Shown here: piece by piece, positions 25,247-35,802 of the stretch
Layout: each line of letters begins with the position of its first letter
Numbering within the stretch: position 1 is the first letter of the stretch
DNA from: Curtobacterium sp. 9128
GTDB taxonomy: Bacteria > Actinomycetota > Actinomycetes > Actinomycetales > Microbacteriaceae
DNA: 64,000 bases
Direction of reading: 5' to 3'
Assembly (NCBI RefSeq): GCF_007673775.1
Contig: NZ_VEAF01000008.1
Location: 150,390 to 214,389 of the forward strand
Translations under genes and position numbers: made by a program
The notes under the pieces: generated by a model
Told to the model about the DNA's origin: nothing
Database searches by the model: none
Seen by the model: the letters and a program-made list of their open reading frames with translations, nothing else

Positions 25247-26200
25247 ATGGGGGCCCAATTGTACTTTCCGTACTTCTACACCAAACAGTCCGAACGTGAT
25301 GCGCTCATCGACGTCGCACCGCACCTCGGCGGTCTCCAAAGGGTGTTTCCGATCCTCGAGCCGTATACACCGCCGAACGACTTGACGAAGCTTCTCGATA
25401 CGTTCCTCGCCGCCGGCGTTCGAACACACTTGGTGGTCAACCCGACCCGCGGGGCGTTCCAGACGCTCAGCGCGCAGGCAGCATTCCCCACGGCAACGGC
25501 GCCGTATGTTGCGCAGCTTAGTCTTGTCATCCCGACGATGCATGTGTTTACGGGCACGACGGCATCGGATGTGTCGGGATTCCTCGCCGCCTACCCAAAC
25601 CGGGAGGTGGCGTTCGTTGTGCTCGGCGCAGGCCTTCCCCCGAAGGATTTCGCGACGGCGCTCGGCTCTCGAGTACCGCGGGTCTTCATCAGCCCGGGCG
25701 TCAACGTCACCGACTACCGCACAGGTTTGGCTGGCGTTCCTGTCGTCGCGCTTGAGTCGCGTTTCACGACGGTCACAAATGCTCTTTACCCATCGGAGTC
25801 GCCGTTCTGCCTTGACCCGAAGTCGTACAGCCCAGATGGATTTGGCGATTTTACGATCCTCAACCCGAAGCCGCCGCGATACCCGTCAGGGGGTGGCAAC
25901 GGCGCAGGTGCCGTCGCTGTGCATATGACCTTCCAGGACCCAACTTCGAACGAGCTGCGTGTGCAGCACTTCCTCTCCGACGATCGTATCGCCGGTGCCC
26001 CGCCCGTCGGTGTGAAGCTGCTCCAGGCGATAGCACACCTGGACGCCGAGCAGGCCAAGACAACGCCCGGCCGATTCCTTGCCTCGCCGGGGTTCAACAC
26101 CCTGCACCAGTTCGGCGTCGACGGCCACGAAACCAATCTCGGGAAGTCGAAACAGCAGCAACTGAGCCACCACGTCTTCACCGTCGCGAAGACCCTCTAA
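25247..26200 (+). CDS. sce7725 family (Beta-family) protein
   Basis: A 317-residue protein starting GAQLYFPYFYTKQSERDALI, the typical opening of sce7725/Beta-family proteins, followed by TIM-barrel-like strands (VFPILEPY, THLVVNPTRG, EVAFVVLGAG, VVALESRF). Related phage beta proteins occur in T4-like phages. Its constant partner sce7726 is directly upstream, so the two probably act as one system. ATG 25247 has GGAG seven bases upstream; the ATG at 25234 is out of frame. Confidence 0.83.
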   Translation: MGAQLYFPYFYTKQSERDALIDVAPHLGGLQRVFPILEPYTPPNDLTKLLDTFLAAGVRTHLVVNPTRGAFQTLSAQAAFPTATAPYVAQLSLVIPTMHVFTGTTASDVSGFLAAYPNREVAFVVLGAGLPPKDFATALGSRVPRVFISPGVNVTDYRTGLAGVPVVALESRFTTVTNALYPSESPFCLDPKSYSPDGFGDFTILNPKPPRYPSGGGNGAGAVAVHMTFQDPTSNELRVQHFLSDDRIAGAPPVGVKLLQAIAHLDAEQAKTTPGRFLASPGFNTLHQFGVDGHETNLGKSKQQQLSHHVFTVAKTL

Positions 26201-26778
26201 TTCACCGGCACCCGAACAGCATGGCTCGGTGACGACGGCACCAGTGCCGACTTTGCAGGACCCGCCACTCTGGACATCTCCGCTGCCGGCGAGTGCGGCT
26301 GCGACGTGACGATGAGTGCCCGGGACGGTTCTGTGGGCTCGGTCCACGAAGGGTGGCGCGCGTGCACCTTGAAAGGCGCCGTCGTGGTCGGGAGAACGCC
26401 GCTGCCAGAAGCCCCTCAAGCGGCGACTGTCTAGGAGCGCAGACAAGTCCCGACCTGCGCTCTGTACACCGCGTCCGACTGTCAGAGGGCAGCGCCGAAC
26501 ATCGTTCCGCGGACGAGCCCGACAACATAGACGGGCACACTGCGCTGCCCGCCATTCTCACCGCCCGACACCCGTTCTCGTGGTTCGATGATGTCGAACC
26601 GAGCGGGCCGGGCTACCTCATGTCCTTGCGCACCGGTCCGTGACGGAAGCGCTTCCCGAGACCGCGACAGGCTCGCGGCACACCCCACGCGAGTACGGAT
26701 TGCCCCGTGCGTCGCCGCGCGCATGATGCTGAGTGTTCCTAAACTGATGTCGATGTGCAGGGCAGTCGGTGAGGCTTC
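26201..26778. other. Gene-less 578-base stretch inside the island
   Basis: No gene is supported. The frame directly after the sce7725 stop stays open to about 26434 with plausible composition (GPATLDISAAGECGCDV) but has no start codon; it may be a remnant or chance in GC-rich DNA. Confidence 0.4.
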
Positions 26779-27678
26779 GTGAGCGGCGTCCAGCCGACGG
26801 CGAACACCACTGACGTGAACCCGTTGCGGACCATCGGACGGTGGATGCGCGACAGTCCGTGGCTGCACCCCACACTCACGTACAGCGGCACCGTCATTCT
26901 GGGCGTTGGTGGCTTGGTGAAGTCGGCGGAGCCTGCGTGGGAGAACTGGACCGGTTCGTACATCGCAGCCTTCATCGTCGGTACCGCCACGACGTTGACA
27001 GGGTTCGTCCTCGGCCGGCTCGCGGCGCGACAGCAAGCAAAGCTTGGTGAGGACCTCATCGCCGTGCGGAAGAAGAACCAGCAACTCCTTAGCGACAACG
27101 ACGTGCTCACCCAAGTCGTCGAAGATGCGAAAAATATTACTGACGAGGTGATGCGCTCGGCCGCCACCGCGCACGGCCTCGCAGCAGAAGACCGCGTCAC
27201 GGTGTATCGCCTCGACGCCGGCGAACTCGCCGTGGTGTGCCGCTGGAGCGGGAACCAGGTGTACCGCACCATCTCGGAGGAGACACGCGAGCGCCGGTAC
27301 GACTTTGATTTCGGTCTCATCGGTCTCGTGGCGCAGACGAACCGCCGCATATCCGTCGATGGGGCGCCGCCACAGAAGAACCGGCAACAGTACAACGGGT
27401 GGCATCGAGTCCACGGCGGTGGTCTGATCGGCAGAGAAGTGGAAGGACTGGGCATGAAATCGCGTTGTTACGATGTGGTACCGCTGACCGATGATCGCAA
27501 CGAGCCTGTCGGTGTTGTCGCCGTCGAATCCACCGAAGCAAAATCCCCCGCCATCAGTCACCTCGGCGATGAGATCGAGTTGAAGGGCGGCACAGCGGCA
27601 GCGCTGCGCGGACTGATCGCGTTGAACAACCCCATCGAAGCGCGGCCCGACGACGACGAGGAGGAGGTGACAACATGA
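26779..27678 (+). CDS. Two-TM protein with coiled coil and GAF-like domain, coupled to a Panacea protein
   Basis: A 299-residue protein starting with GTG. Two membrane helices (about residues 33-50 and 62-84) are followed by a coiled coil (GEDLIAVRKKNQQLLSDNDV, about 93-120) and a GAF-like domain (about 135-280) with VTVYRLDAGELAVVCRW, FGLIGLVAQTNR and DDRNEPVGVVAVES. This is the layout of a membrane-anchored sensor or effector. The stop overlaps the start of the Panacea gene (ATGA). A role as the toxic partner neutralised by Panacea is inferred from context. Confidence 0.75.
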   Translation: MSGVQPTANTTDVNPLRTIGRWMRDSPWLHPTLTYSGTVILGVGGLVKSAEPAWENWTGSYIAAFIVGTATTLTGFVLGRLAARQQAKLGEDLIAVRKKNQQLLSDNDVLTQVVEDAKNITDEVMRSAATAHGLAAEDRVTVYRLDAGELAVVCRWSGNQVYRTISEETRERRYDFDFGLIGLVAQTNRRISVDGAPPQKNRQQYNGWHRVHGGGLIGREVEGLGMKSRCYDVVPLTDDRNEPVGVVAVESTEAKSPAISHLGDEIELKGGTAAALRGLIALNNPIEARPDDDEEEVTT

Positions 27679-28619
27679 CCCAGCAACAGCATCTCGCAGA
27701 CATCGTCGCGTACCTCTGCGCCCGCTACCCGCACAAATCCGAACTTTCCAACGCACGACTGACGAAGCTGGTGTACCTCGCGGACTGGCGGTCCGTGCAA
27801 GACTCCGGCCGGCAGATCACTGACATCGACTGGGTGTTCAACCACTACGGCCCCTGGGTGCCTGACGTGGTCAACGTCGCGGACCACGACTCGCGGTTCG
27901 GTGTCGAGACGGGTGTCAACGCGTACGGGTCACCGCGAAAGACCATCGTGCTCAAGCCGGAAGCGGCCCGCGACGCCGCCAACCGCGTCGACGTTCGTAC
28001 CGCGACGATCCTGGACCTGGTCATCGCTGAGACCCGTGGCATGTACTTCAACCCGTTCATCCGCTACGTCTACGCGACGCTGCCAGTGCGGATCACTGCG
28101 AAGGGCAGTTTCCTCCCACTTGCCGACATCCGGAACGAGCACCCCGAATCGCAGGTCCCGCTCCCTCGAGCGGTCCTAACAGGGGTGCTCAGCGCCGAGG
28201 ACTACACGGCGGTGCGAACTGAACTGTCTCAGATCACCGCCGAACGTCTCCTTGACCCTGCGTGGGGCGACCGCACCGACCCGCCGCTCACAAACCTTCC
28301 ACCCCTTGCTGGGCTTCGAGTTCGGCGGGTGAGCCTGTGGCCTGACCTCGTCGTCGAACCCCACCGGCAGGACCTTGTCATCTCAGCAGTGGCGCTGTGC
28401 GCAGCTGACGCAGAAGTTGCTCCCAGATCACCCACACCGGTCGGATTTCAGGCAAACGCTGACGACTCCACCCCGACAGTCACCGCCTTGACTACCAACC
28501 TTCTCACCACGATCCACGCTTCAGTGACGCTGCCGCTCCGCGCCGGGACGATGAAGCTGACCAGCATCCGGTTCGCAGCACCCACAGCCTCCACGGAGCC
28601 GGCAACCGAGCACGTATAG
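27675..28619 (+). CDS. Panacea-domain (DUF4065/SocA-like) protein, putative antitoxin
   Basis: A 314-residue protein. The N-terminal 150 residues carry the Panacea domain hallmarks: LTKLVYLADWRS, DIDWVFNHYGPWVPDV and IRYVYATLP. Panacea proteins are promiscuous antitoxins that neutralise unrelated toxins encoded next to them. The C-terminal half (about 170-314) is unlike known antitoxins and may recognise the partner. Translation is coupled to the upstream two-TM/GAF-like gene by a four-base overlap. Confidence 0.82.
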   Translation: MTQQQHLADIVAYLCARYPHKSELSNARLTKLVYLADWRSVQDSGRQITDIDWVFNHYGPWVPDVVNVADHDSRFGVETGVNAYGSPRKTIVLKPEAARDAANRVDVRTATILDLVIAETRGMYFNPFIRYVYATLPVRITAKGSFLPLADIRNEHPESQVPLPRAVLTGVLSAEDYTAVRTELSQITAERLLDPAWGDRTDPPLTNLPPLAGLRVRRVSLWPDLVVEPHRQDLVISAVALCAADAEVAPRSPTPVGFQANADDSTPTVTALTTNLLTTIHASVTLPLRAGTMKLTSIRFAAPTASTEPATEHV

Positions 28620-28643
28620 TCGACAAAACGGAGGTGATGCATC

Positions 28644-28871
28644 ATGCAGACACACGCACACACCGGTGTGTACATGCAACCCGCGGGGACCTCAGGCCGC
28701 TTATGGGACGTATGGACCTCGCCTGAGGCGACCGAAGCGCTGGACGGCTGGCTCGGCTTCGTCGAACTCAACACTGCAGGGTATGTCAGTCAAGATCCCG
28801 GCCGTCGGCCTCACGGCCCGTTCCCCTCGCCCGAAGAAGCAGCGGAAGCGCTGAACGACCAATCTGGCTGA
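28644..28871 (+). CDS. Small protein downstream of the Panacea gene
   Basis: A 75-residue soluble protein with two Trp-rich helices (GRLWDVWTSPEATEALDGWL) and a FPSPEEAAEAL motif. GGAGGTGAT, one of the strongest ribosome-binding sites in the window, lies five bases before the ATG, and the gene is 24 bases after Panacea. It is probably the third member of the same operon. No family recognised. Confidence 0.7.
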   Translation: MQTHAHTGVYMQPAGTSGRLWDVWTSPEATEALDGWLGFVELNTAGYVSQDPGRRPHGPFPSPEEAAEALNDQSG

Positions 28872-28978
28872 CCTCTGCGCACAGTACGGAGCTGCAGCGT
28901 GAGGCAGAATGCTCGGCGCTAGCACAATCAGCGGTAGCGGATGAGGGAAGCTGGTACTTCATCCGGAAGGAGCCGTTC

Positions 28979-29326
28979 ATGGCGCAGAAAGTCACCACCA
29001 ACCTCGTCGACGATCTGACCGGCGACGTCACCGAAGCGGGAGCAGACCGCACCGTTCAGTTCTCGTTCGACGTCGCAACCTACGACATCGACCTCTCAGA
29101 CACGAACATCGACGCATTGCGGGGAAGCCTTTCCGACTACGTCGCTGCCGCACGAAAGACATCCAGCCGGACCGCGCGAAGCAGCCTCGAAACCCCCGCA
29201 AAGGGATGCGACAACTTTGACGTGCCCGCGAAGATCCGCGCATGGGCTGGAAAGAACGGCCACGAAGTCGCCGCACGCGGTCGCATCAGCCCGCAAGTCC
29301 GCGACGCATACGCCGCCGCAAACTGA
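28979..29326 (+). CDS. lsr2: Lsr2-family nucleoid protein, xenogeneic silencer
   Basis: A 115-residue Lsr2 protein. The N-terminal dimerisation half (VTTNLVDDLTG, VQFSFDVATYDIDLSDTN) is followed by a Ser/Thr linker and the DNA-binding domain with VPAKIRAWAGKNGHEVAARG; the ARGRIS arginines insert in the AT-rich minor groove. Lsr2 bridges and silences horizontally acquired DNA, the actinobacterial counterpart of H-NS. Its place at the end of a lower-GC island suggests it is an island-borne copy that silences the neighbouring genes, in addition to a probable chromosomal one. Confidence 0.92.
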   Translation: MAQKVTTNLVDDLTGDVTEAGADRTVQFSFDVATYDIDLSDTNIDALRGSLSDYVAAARKTSSRTARSSLETPAKGCDNFDVPAKIRAWAGKNGHEVAARGRISPQVRDAYAAAN

Positions 29327-30163
29327 CCAGGACCCGTCGAACTGGCGGCGTACCCGACGCCGCTGGTTCGACGCCCTCTATCGGAGCGCCAACGTAGTTC
29401 AAGGTCGAAGCGTTCGAGCGACAAGGTGCTCCTTGATCCGCTGACACCTAGACCCTATAACGGTTGTAATTTGAGTCCGTTCCGCCCGACATCCCAAGTC
29501 CGTCGGCCGAGCCCCAACGTAACCGCGATCTACAGAACAGTTCACTTCTGAACACATTGCGGAGCCGTATCCGTCAGTTTCGCTTATCTGAGCTCAGACG
29601 CCCGTGGTGAATACGTCGCTTCGGGCATCCGTCAGTTAGACAGACAAGAACTACTCGCTCCCAGCACCTAACTGGGAATGTAAGACAACGCCGAGCGACA
29701 ACTCAAGCTTTGCGATCGTTGCGAGATCGGGCCACACACGGCCGGCAACTGCCGTCCATCGTGGAATGGTGCAGGTCCGCTCCCTCAGCGACCGAGCGGA
29801 TCGACCGGTCCCCCACCACATCGATCAGACGCAGCACCCACAAAACCGTGCGTACTCCCCCAACGCATCGTCACTACGCGACCACGACCACGGCCACGGC
29901 CACGGCGCGAGATCCACCGGCCGCGCGCGAACAGTTCGCCCCACTCTCCCGCCTCCAATCCGACAACTACCGCATGCCACGGAATGACGCACCGCCCCCG
30001 TCGAAGCGGCAACCGCGTGGAGGACCGCTTACACGAAAAAAACTGACCAACTAACGACCGCCATGGCCAACCCCAGAATCACGTGGCCAACTACCCGCAC
30101 ACAAAGGCCAACTAGAAGGGGAGCGGGTCAGCCAGCGGGGCGTCCCCATGAGTCAGACCAAGC
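29327..30163. other. Gene-less right flank of the island
   Basis: 837 bases with no supported gene. The part 29440-29720 is clearly richer in A and T than the rest of the window (CCTATAACGGTTGTAATTTG) and has stops in all frames. At 29878-29910 there is an imperfect CCACGA/CCACGG repeat. No tRNA or integrase remnant was found. Confidence 0.55.
30044..30114. repeat. Four spaced copies of GRCCAAC
   Basis: GACCAACT, GGCCAACC, GGCCAACT and GGCCAACT occur about 20 bases apart (30045, 30065, 30085, 30107), roughly two helical turns, just beyond the 3' end of nrdF. Meaning unknown. Confidence 0.6.
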
Positions 30164-31261
<1,098 letters not shown>

Positions 31262-33415
31262 TCAGAGCATGCAGCTGACGCAGCCCTCGACCTCGGTGCC
31301 CTCGAGGGCGAGCTGGCGCAGACGGATGTAGTAGATCGTCTTGATGCCCTTGCGCCATGCGTAGATCTGCGCCTTGTTGATGTCGCGCGTGGTGGCGGTG
31401 TCCTTGAAGAACAGCGTCAGGGACAGGCCCTGGTCCACGTGCTGCGTCGCCGCGGCGTACGTGTCGATGATCTTCTCCGGGCCGATCTCGTACGCGTCCT
31501 GGTAGTAGTCCAGGTTGTCGTTCGTCATGAACGGCGCCGGGTAGTAGACGCGGCCGAGCTTGCCTTCCTTGCGGATCTCGATCTTCGACGCGATCGGGTG
31601 GATCGACGACGTCGAGTGGTTGATGTACGAGATCGAACCGGTCGGCGGGACGGCCTGCAGGTTCTGGTTGTAGATGCCGTGCTCCTGGATGGACGCCTTC
31701 AGCGCCTTCCAGTCGTCCTGCGTCGGGATGGCGATGTTCGCGTTGTCGAACAGCGACGCGACACGGGCGGTCGCCGGCGTCCAGGCCTGGTCGGTGTACT
31801 TGTCGAAGAACTCGCCCGACGCATACTTCGAGTCGCGGAAGCCGTCGAAGGTCTCCCCCGTCTCGATCGCGATGTTGTTCGAGGCGCGCAGGGCGTGGAA
31901 CAGCACCGTGTAGAAGTAGATGTTCGTGAAGTCGATGCCCTCGTCGGAGCCGTAGTAGACGCGCTCACGAGCCAGGTACCCGTGCAGGTTCATCTGGCCG
32001 AGGCCGATCGCGTGCGACTTGTCGTTGCCGTCCTCGACGGAGCGGACCGAGGAGATGTGCGACATCTGCGAGACCGAGGTGAGGCCACGGATGGCCGTCT
32101 CGATGGTCTTGCCGAAGTCCGGCGAGTCCATCGTCAGCGCGATGTTCAGCGAGCCGAGGTTGCAGGAGATGTCCTTGCCGATCTCCTTGTAGGAGAGGTC
32201 CTCGTTGAAGGTGGTCGGCGTGTTGACCTGCAGGATCTCCGAGCACAGGTTGGACATGTTGATCCGGCCCTTGATCGGGTTGGCCTTGTTCACCGTGTCC
32301 TCGAACACGATGTACGGGTAGCCCGACTCGAACTGGATCTCGGCGATCGTGGTGAAGAAGTCGCGCGCCTTGATCTTCGTCTTCTTGATGCGCGAGTCGT
32401 CGACCATCGCACGGTAGTTCTCGGAGATCGGGACATCGCCGAACGGGACGCCGTAGACCTTCTCGACGTCGTACGGCGAGAAGAGGTACATGTCCTCGTT
32501 GTTCTTCGCGAGCTCGAACGTGATGTCCGGCACGACGACGCCGAGGGACAGCGTCTTGATGCGGATCTTCTCGTCGGCGTTCTCGCGCTTGGTGTCGAGG
32601 AACTTCATGATGTCCGGGTGGTGCGCGGACAGGTACACCGCACCGGCACCCTGACGGGCACCGAGCTGGTTGGCGTACGAGAAGGAGTCCTCCAGCAGCT
32701 TCATCACGGGGATGATGCCCGAGGACTGGTTCTCGATCTGCTTGATCGGGGCGCCGGCCTCGCGGATGTTGGAGAGCAGCAGGGCCACGCCGCCGCCGCG
32801 CTTGGAGAGCTGCAGCGAGGAGTTGATGCCGCGCGAGATCGACTCCATGTTGTCCTCGATGCGGAGGAGGAAGCAGGAGACGAGCTCGCCGCGCTGGGCC
32901 TTCGCCGTGTTGAGGAAGGTGGGGGTCGCGGGCTGGAAGCGGCCGGCGATGATCTCCTCGACGAGGTCGATCGCGAGCTGCTCGTTGCCCTGCGCCAGGC
33001 CGAGGGCGGTCATCACGACGCGATCCTCGAAGCGCTCGAGGTAGCGCTTGCCGTCGAACGTCTTGAGCGTGTAGCTCGTGTAGTACTTGAACGCACCGAG
33101 GAAGGTCTGGAACCGGAACTTCTTCGAGTAGGCGAGGTCGTTGAGCTTCTGGATGAAGTCGAGCGAGTACTGCTCGATCGTCGCCGCTTCGTAGTACTCG
33201 TTCTCGACCAGGTAGTCCAGACGCTCCTTCAAGTTGTGGAAGAAGACGGTGTTCTGGTTGACGTGCTGCAGGAAGAACTGCTTGGCGGCTTCACGGTCCT
33301 TGTCGAACTGGATGTTGCCGTCCGCGTCGTAGAGGTTGAGCATCGCGTTGAGGGAGTGGTAGTCCATCCCCGTCGTCGGCGACGTCAGATCGACGTCTGC
33401 AACTGCTGCGTCCAA
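31262..33415 (-). CDS. nrdE: Class Ib ribonucleotide reductase alpha subunit
   Basis: A 717-residue NrdE. Substrate-site cysteines and radical residues are present: [23 protein letters not shown] (catalytic Cys), TIYYIRLRQ (radical-transfer Tyr pair) and the C-terminal redox pair CVSC, reduced by NrdH. No ATP-cone, as expected for class Ib. The predicted TTG start overlaps the end of nrdI by 31 bases; a later ATG at 33364 ([10 protein letters not shown]) is an alternative that removes the overlap. Confidence 0.96.
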   Translation of the reverse strand: MDAAVADVDLTSPTTGMDYHSLNAMLNLYDADGNIQFDKDREAAKQFFLQHVNQNTVFFHNLKERLDYLVENEYYEAATIEQYSLDFIQKLNDLAYSKKFRFQTFLGAFKYYTSYTLKTFDGKRYLERFEDRVVMTALGLAQGNEQLAIDLVEEIIAGRFQPATPTFLNTAKAQRGELVSCFLLRIEDNMESISRGINSSLQLSKRGGGVALLLSNIREAGAPIKQIENQSSGIIPVMKLLEDSFSYANQLGARQGAGAVYLSAHHPDIMKFLDTKRENADEKIRIKTLSLGVVVPDITFELAKNNEDMYLFSPYDVEKVYGVPFGDVPISENYRAMVDDSRIKKTKIKARDFFTTIAEIQFESGYPYIVFEDTVNKANPIKGRINMSNLCSEILQVNTPTTFNEDLSYKEIGKDISCNLGSLNIALTMDSPDFGKTIETAIRGLTSVSQMSHISSVRSVEDGNDKSHAIGLGQMNLHGYLARERVYYGSDEGIDFTNIYFYTVLFHALRASNNIAIETGETFDGFRDSKYASGEFFDKYTDQAWTPATARVASLFDNANIAIPTQDDWKALKASIQEHGIYNQNLQAVPPTGSISYINHSTSSIHPIASKIEIRKEGKLGRVYYPAPFMTNDNLDYYQDAYEIGPEKIIDTYAAATQHVDQGLSLTLFFKDTATTRDINKAQIYAWRKGIKTIYYIRLRQLALEGTEVEGCVSCML

Positions 33416-33801
33416 AATGCATCCAATCCTGAGTTGACCGCCTGCACGTCGTCAGGCGTTCCGAAGAGTTCGAATCGATAGAGCACGGGGACGTGGCACT
33501 TCCGTGCGATGACGTCCCCGGCGAGGCCGTACGCCTCGCCGAAGTTCGTGTTGCCGCCGACGATGACACCCCGGATCAGCGACCGGTTGTGTTCGTCGTT
33601 GAGGAACTTGATGACCTGCTTGGGCACCGCGCCCTCCCCGTTGCCGCCACCGTAGGTGGGCAGCACGAGGACGTACGGTTCGTCCACGTGGAGGAACGGT
33701 TCGCCCGGGTAGAGCGGGATCCGGTCCGCGTCGCGGCCGAGCTTCTCGATGAAGCGTGCGGTGTACCCGGACACGCTCGAGAAGTAGACGAGACGGCTCA
33801 T
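33385..33801 (-). CDS. nrdI: NrdI flavodoxin-like activator of NrdF
   Basis: A 138-residue flavodoxin-like protein. The FMN phosphate loop is near [11 protein letters not shown] and a second FMN loop in [14 protein letters not shown]. NrdI supplies the oxidant needed to assemble the dimanganese-tyrosyl radical in NrdF. It precedes nrdE with an overlap and follows nrdH by 99 bases, giving the standard nrdHIEF order. Confidence 0.94.
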   Translation of the reverse strand: MSRLVYFSSVSGYTARFIEKLGRDADRIPLYPGEPFLHVDEPYVLVLPTYGGGNGEGAVPKQVIKFLNDEHNRSLIRGVIVGGNTNFGEAYGLAGDVIARKCHVPVLYRFELFGTPDDVQAVNSGLDAFWTQQLQTSI

Positions 33802-33900
33802 GGTGCGCTCCTCGTGGAAGGTGCGTGACTGACGGACCGGACGGTGTCCGGCGGCGGCGACCCGGGCCTCCTGATCGAGTCCGGGCCGACCGCCGTCCGA

Positions 33901-34134
33901 CTACGCCAGTTCGGCGCTGAGGGTCGCGATCTTGTCGGGGCGGAAGCCCGACCAGTGGTCGTCGTCGGTGACGACGACGGGGGCCTGCAGGTAGCCGAGG
34001 CTCTTGACGTGCTCGAGTGCCGCTTCGTCGGTGGAGACGTCGTGCACTTCGTACTGGATGCCCTTGTTGTCGAGGGCACGGTACGTGGCCGTGCACTGGA
34101 CGCAGGACGGCTTGGTGTAGACGGTGACGGCCAT
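33901..34134 (-). CDS. nrdH: NrdH redoxin
   Basis: A 77-residue glutaredoxin-like protein with the active-site CVQC and the WSGFRPDK motif that distinguishes NrdH from glutaredoxins; it takes electrons from thioredoxin reductase and reduces NrdE. First gene of the operon, with two NrdR boxes about 100 bases upstream. Confidence 0.95.
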   Translation of the reverse strand: MAVTVYTKPSCVQCTATYRALDNKGIQYEVHDVSTDEAALEHVKSLGYLQAPVVVTDDDHWSGFRPDKIATLSAELA

Positions 34135-34230
34135 GTTCTCCCCTGGTTCTTGCTGGTTGTGTCGTGCTGTGGAGGTGGTGCTGATGCCTGTGCGCAGACG
34201 TGTCCGGGAAGGGGCCGCTGCGATGACTCC

Positions 34231-34278
34231 ACACTACATCTAGTGGGTGGCCGCGACACCGACCACTAGAGGAAGTGT
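34231..34278 (-). promoter_or_regulatory. Tandem NrdR boxes of the nrdHIEF promoter
   Basis: ACACTACATCTAGTGG (34231-34246) and ACCACTAGAGGAAGTGT (34262-34278) are imperfect dyads with centres about 32 bases apart, three helical turns, as needed for cooperative NrdR binding. NrdR represses RNR genes when dATP is high. Confidence 0.75.
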
Positions 34279-34395
34279 TACAGCCGTGTAGTTCTCCACA
34301 AGCTCCTCCACAGTGTGAACAGCTCGGAGAGGCCCGTGATTCCGCCAGTCTGCGGCCGACCACCGACACTTCCCCACACCGGTGGACAGCAGCGA

Positions 34396-34409
34396 TCCAC
34401 ATGTGTGGA
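34396..34409. promoter_or_regulatory. TCCACATGTGTGGA palindrome
   Basis: A perfect 14-base palindrome in the 245-base gap between nrdH and the MFS gene. Several other TCCACA words (34294, 34307, 34394) lie in the same gap. Confidence 0.45.
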
Positions 34410-34510
34410 ATCAGCGCGTCGGCGTGTCGCGACCGGACCGGAACCGGGGTCGTCAGACACGCCTCCCCCGGACGGGTGACAGGGGAACCGCGGGCTCTCC
34501 GTCCGCTCCG

Positions 34511-34516
34511 TACACT
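34511..34516 (+). promoter_or_regulatory. Leaderless -10 element (TACACT) of the MFS gene
   Basis: TACACT, six bases, then GTG at 34523. Confidence 0.65.
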
Positions 34517-34522
34517 CGTGCT

Positions 34523-35728
34523 GTGAGTGCGTACGGCAACCTGCTGAAGACCCCCGGCGTCGGCCGTGTCATCGCGGCACAGCTCACCGCGCGGTTCCCG
34601 TTCGGGATGCTCTCGCTCGCCTACCTGCTGCACGTCGAGCACGTGTTCCACTCCTACGGCTCGGCCGGCCTCGTGCTGGCGACCACGAGCATCGGGCAGG
34701 CCATCGCGGGCCCACTCACGAGTCGGTGGATGGGCAGCTGGGGCATGCGCCCGGTGCTCGTGCTGACGAGCCTGGTCGCGCTCGCGAGCATGGGCGTCAT
34801 CGCGTTCGTGCTGATGCCGCTCTGGGCCTACGTCGTGATCGGCTTCGTCGGTGGACTGGCGGTACCGCCCGTGCAGCCGGCGGTGCGGACGATCTACCCG
34901 AAGATGGTGACGTCCGCGCAGTTGACGCCGCTGTTCTCGCTCGACGCCAGCGCGCAGGAGCTCATCTGGGTCGCCGGTCCGGTCATCACCACGTTCGTCG
35001 CGACGCAGATCGGCACCGTCCAGGCGATCGTCGTGGCGATGGTGTTCCTCGTCGTCGGCGGCGTGTGGTTCATCGCGTCGCCGGAGCTCGGCCGGGTCCG
35101 CATCCCCCGATCGAAGCGGGCCTTCGGTGTCGTCCTGCGGCGCCCGTCCGTGGTCGTCGCCACGCTGACCGGCATGCTCCTCATCGGCGCGTGCTCCGCG
35201 GTCGAGGCCGGCGTCACCAGCGCGTTCGGCGAGGGCAGCCCGAACGCCGGCATCGTGCTGGCGATCTTCGCGATCGGCTCGCTCGTCGGCGGTCTGGCCT
35301 TCGGCCACCGCCCCATCTCGCCGAACACGCTGTGGACGCGCATGCTCATCGTCTTCATCGGCCTGGGACTCGCCACGTTCGGCACCGGGTTCTGGTGGCT
35401 GGCGTTCGCCCTCCTCATCGCCGGCGGTGGGATCGCGCCCGCCCTGGCGGTGATGTTCGGCTCGGTGTCCTCCACGGTGAAGTTCTCCGACACGGCTGAG
35501 GCCTACGGCTGGATGGGCACCGGGCAGCTCATCGGTGCAGCCCTCGGGTCGGCCGTGGCCGGCTTCCTCATCGACCTGCACGGTCCGACGGGCGGCATGG
35601 CCGTGGGAGCGCTCGGCGCGTTCGTGGGTGTGCTGCTGCCGCTGTTCGCGAGGCGCTGGCTGCCGGACCTGCGCGGGCGTGACGCGAGCCCCATCCCCGA
35701 CACGGAGCCGGTGAACCTGCCGACGTAG
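34523..35728 (+). CDS. Major facilitator superfamily transporter
   Basis: A 401-residue membrane protein with twelve hydrophobic segments in two groups of six, separated by a basic loop (RVRIPRSKRAFGVVLRR, about 190-206). The MFS A-like loop is SRWMGSWGMRPV between helices 2 and 3. The overall type resembles actinobacterial drug- or sugar-efflux permeases of the YbfB/DHA group; the substrate is unknown. The GTG start agrees with a -10 hexamer six bases upstream. Confidence 0.87.
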   Translation: MSAYGNLLKTPGVGRVIAAQLTARFPFGMLSLAYLLHVEHVFHSYGSAGLVLATTSIGQAIAGPLTSRWMGSWGMRPVLVLTSLVALASMGVIAFVLMPLWAYVVIGFVGGLAVPPVQPAVRTIYPKMVTSAQLTPLFSLDASAQELIWVAGPVITTFVATQIGTVQAIVVAMVFLVVGGVWFIASPELGRVRIPRSKRAFGVVLRRPSVVVATLTGMLLIGACSAVEAGVTSAFGEGSPNAGIVLAIFAIGSLVGGLAFGHRPISPNTLWTRMLIVFIGLGLATFGTGFWWLAFALLIAGGGIAPALAVMFGSVSSTVKFSDTAEAYGWMGTGQLIGAALGSAVAGFLIDLHGPTGGMAVGALGAFVGVLLPLFARRWLPDLRGRDASPIPDTEPVNLPT

Positions 35729-35802
35729 GGCGGGGCGCGGGCGCGGGCGGTTGCGTGCCGCCGCGTGCCGCTCGCCGTTGCGTGCCGCTGTCGACTCGGA
35801 AC

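Noticed and set aside
26201..26434. Open frame directly after the sce7725 stop as a read-through extension
   Set aside because: No start codon and no evidence of stop read-through; open frames of this length are common in GC-rich DNA.
22401..29326. Island considered as a prophage
   Set aside because: No integrase, capsid, tail, terminase or lysis genes are present; only defence-like genes and Lsr2.
22200..30163. Search for a tRNA or attachment repeat at the island edges
   Set aside because: No tRNA fold and no convincing direct repeat flanking the region was seen by eye.
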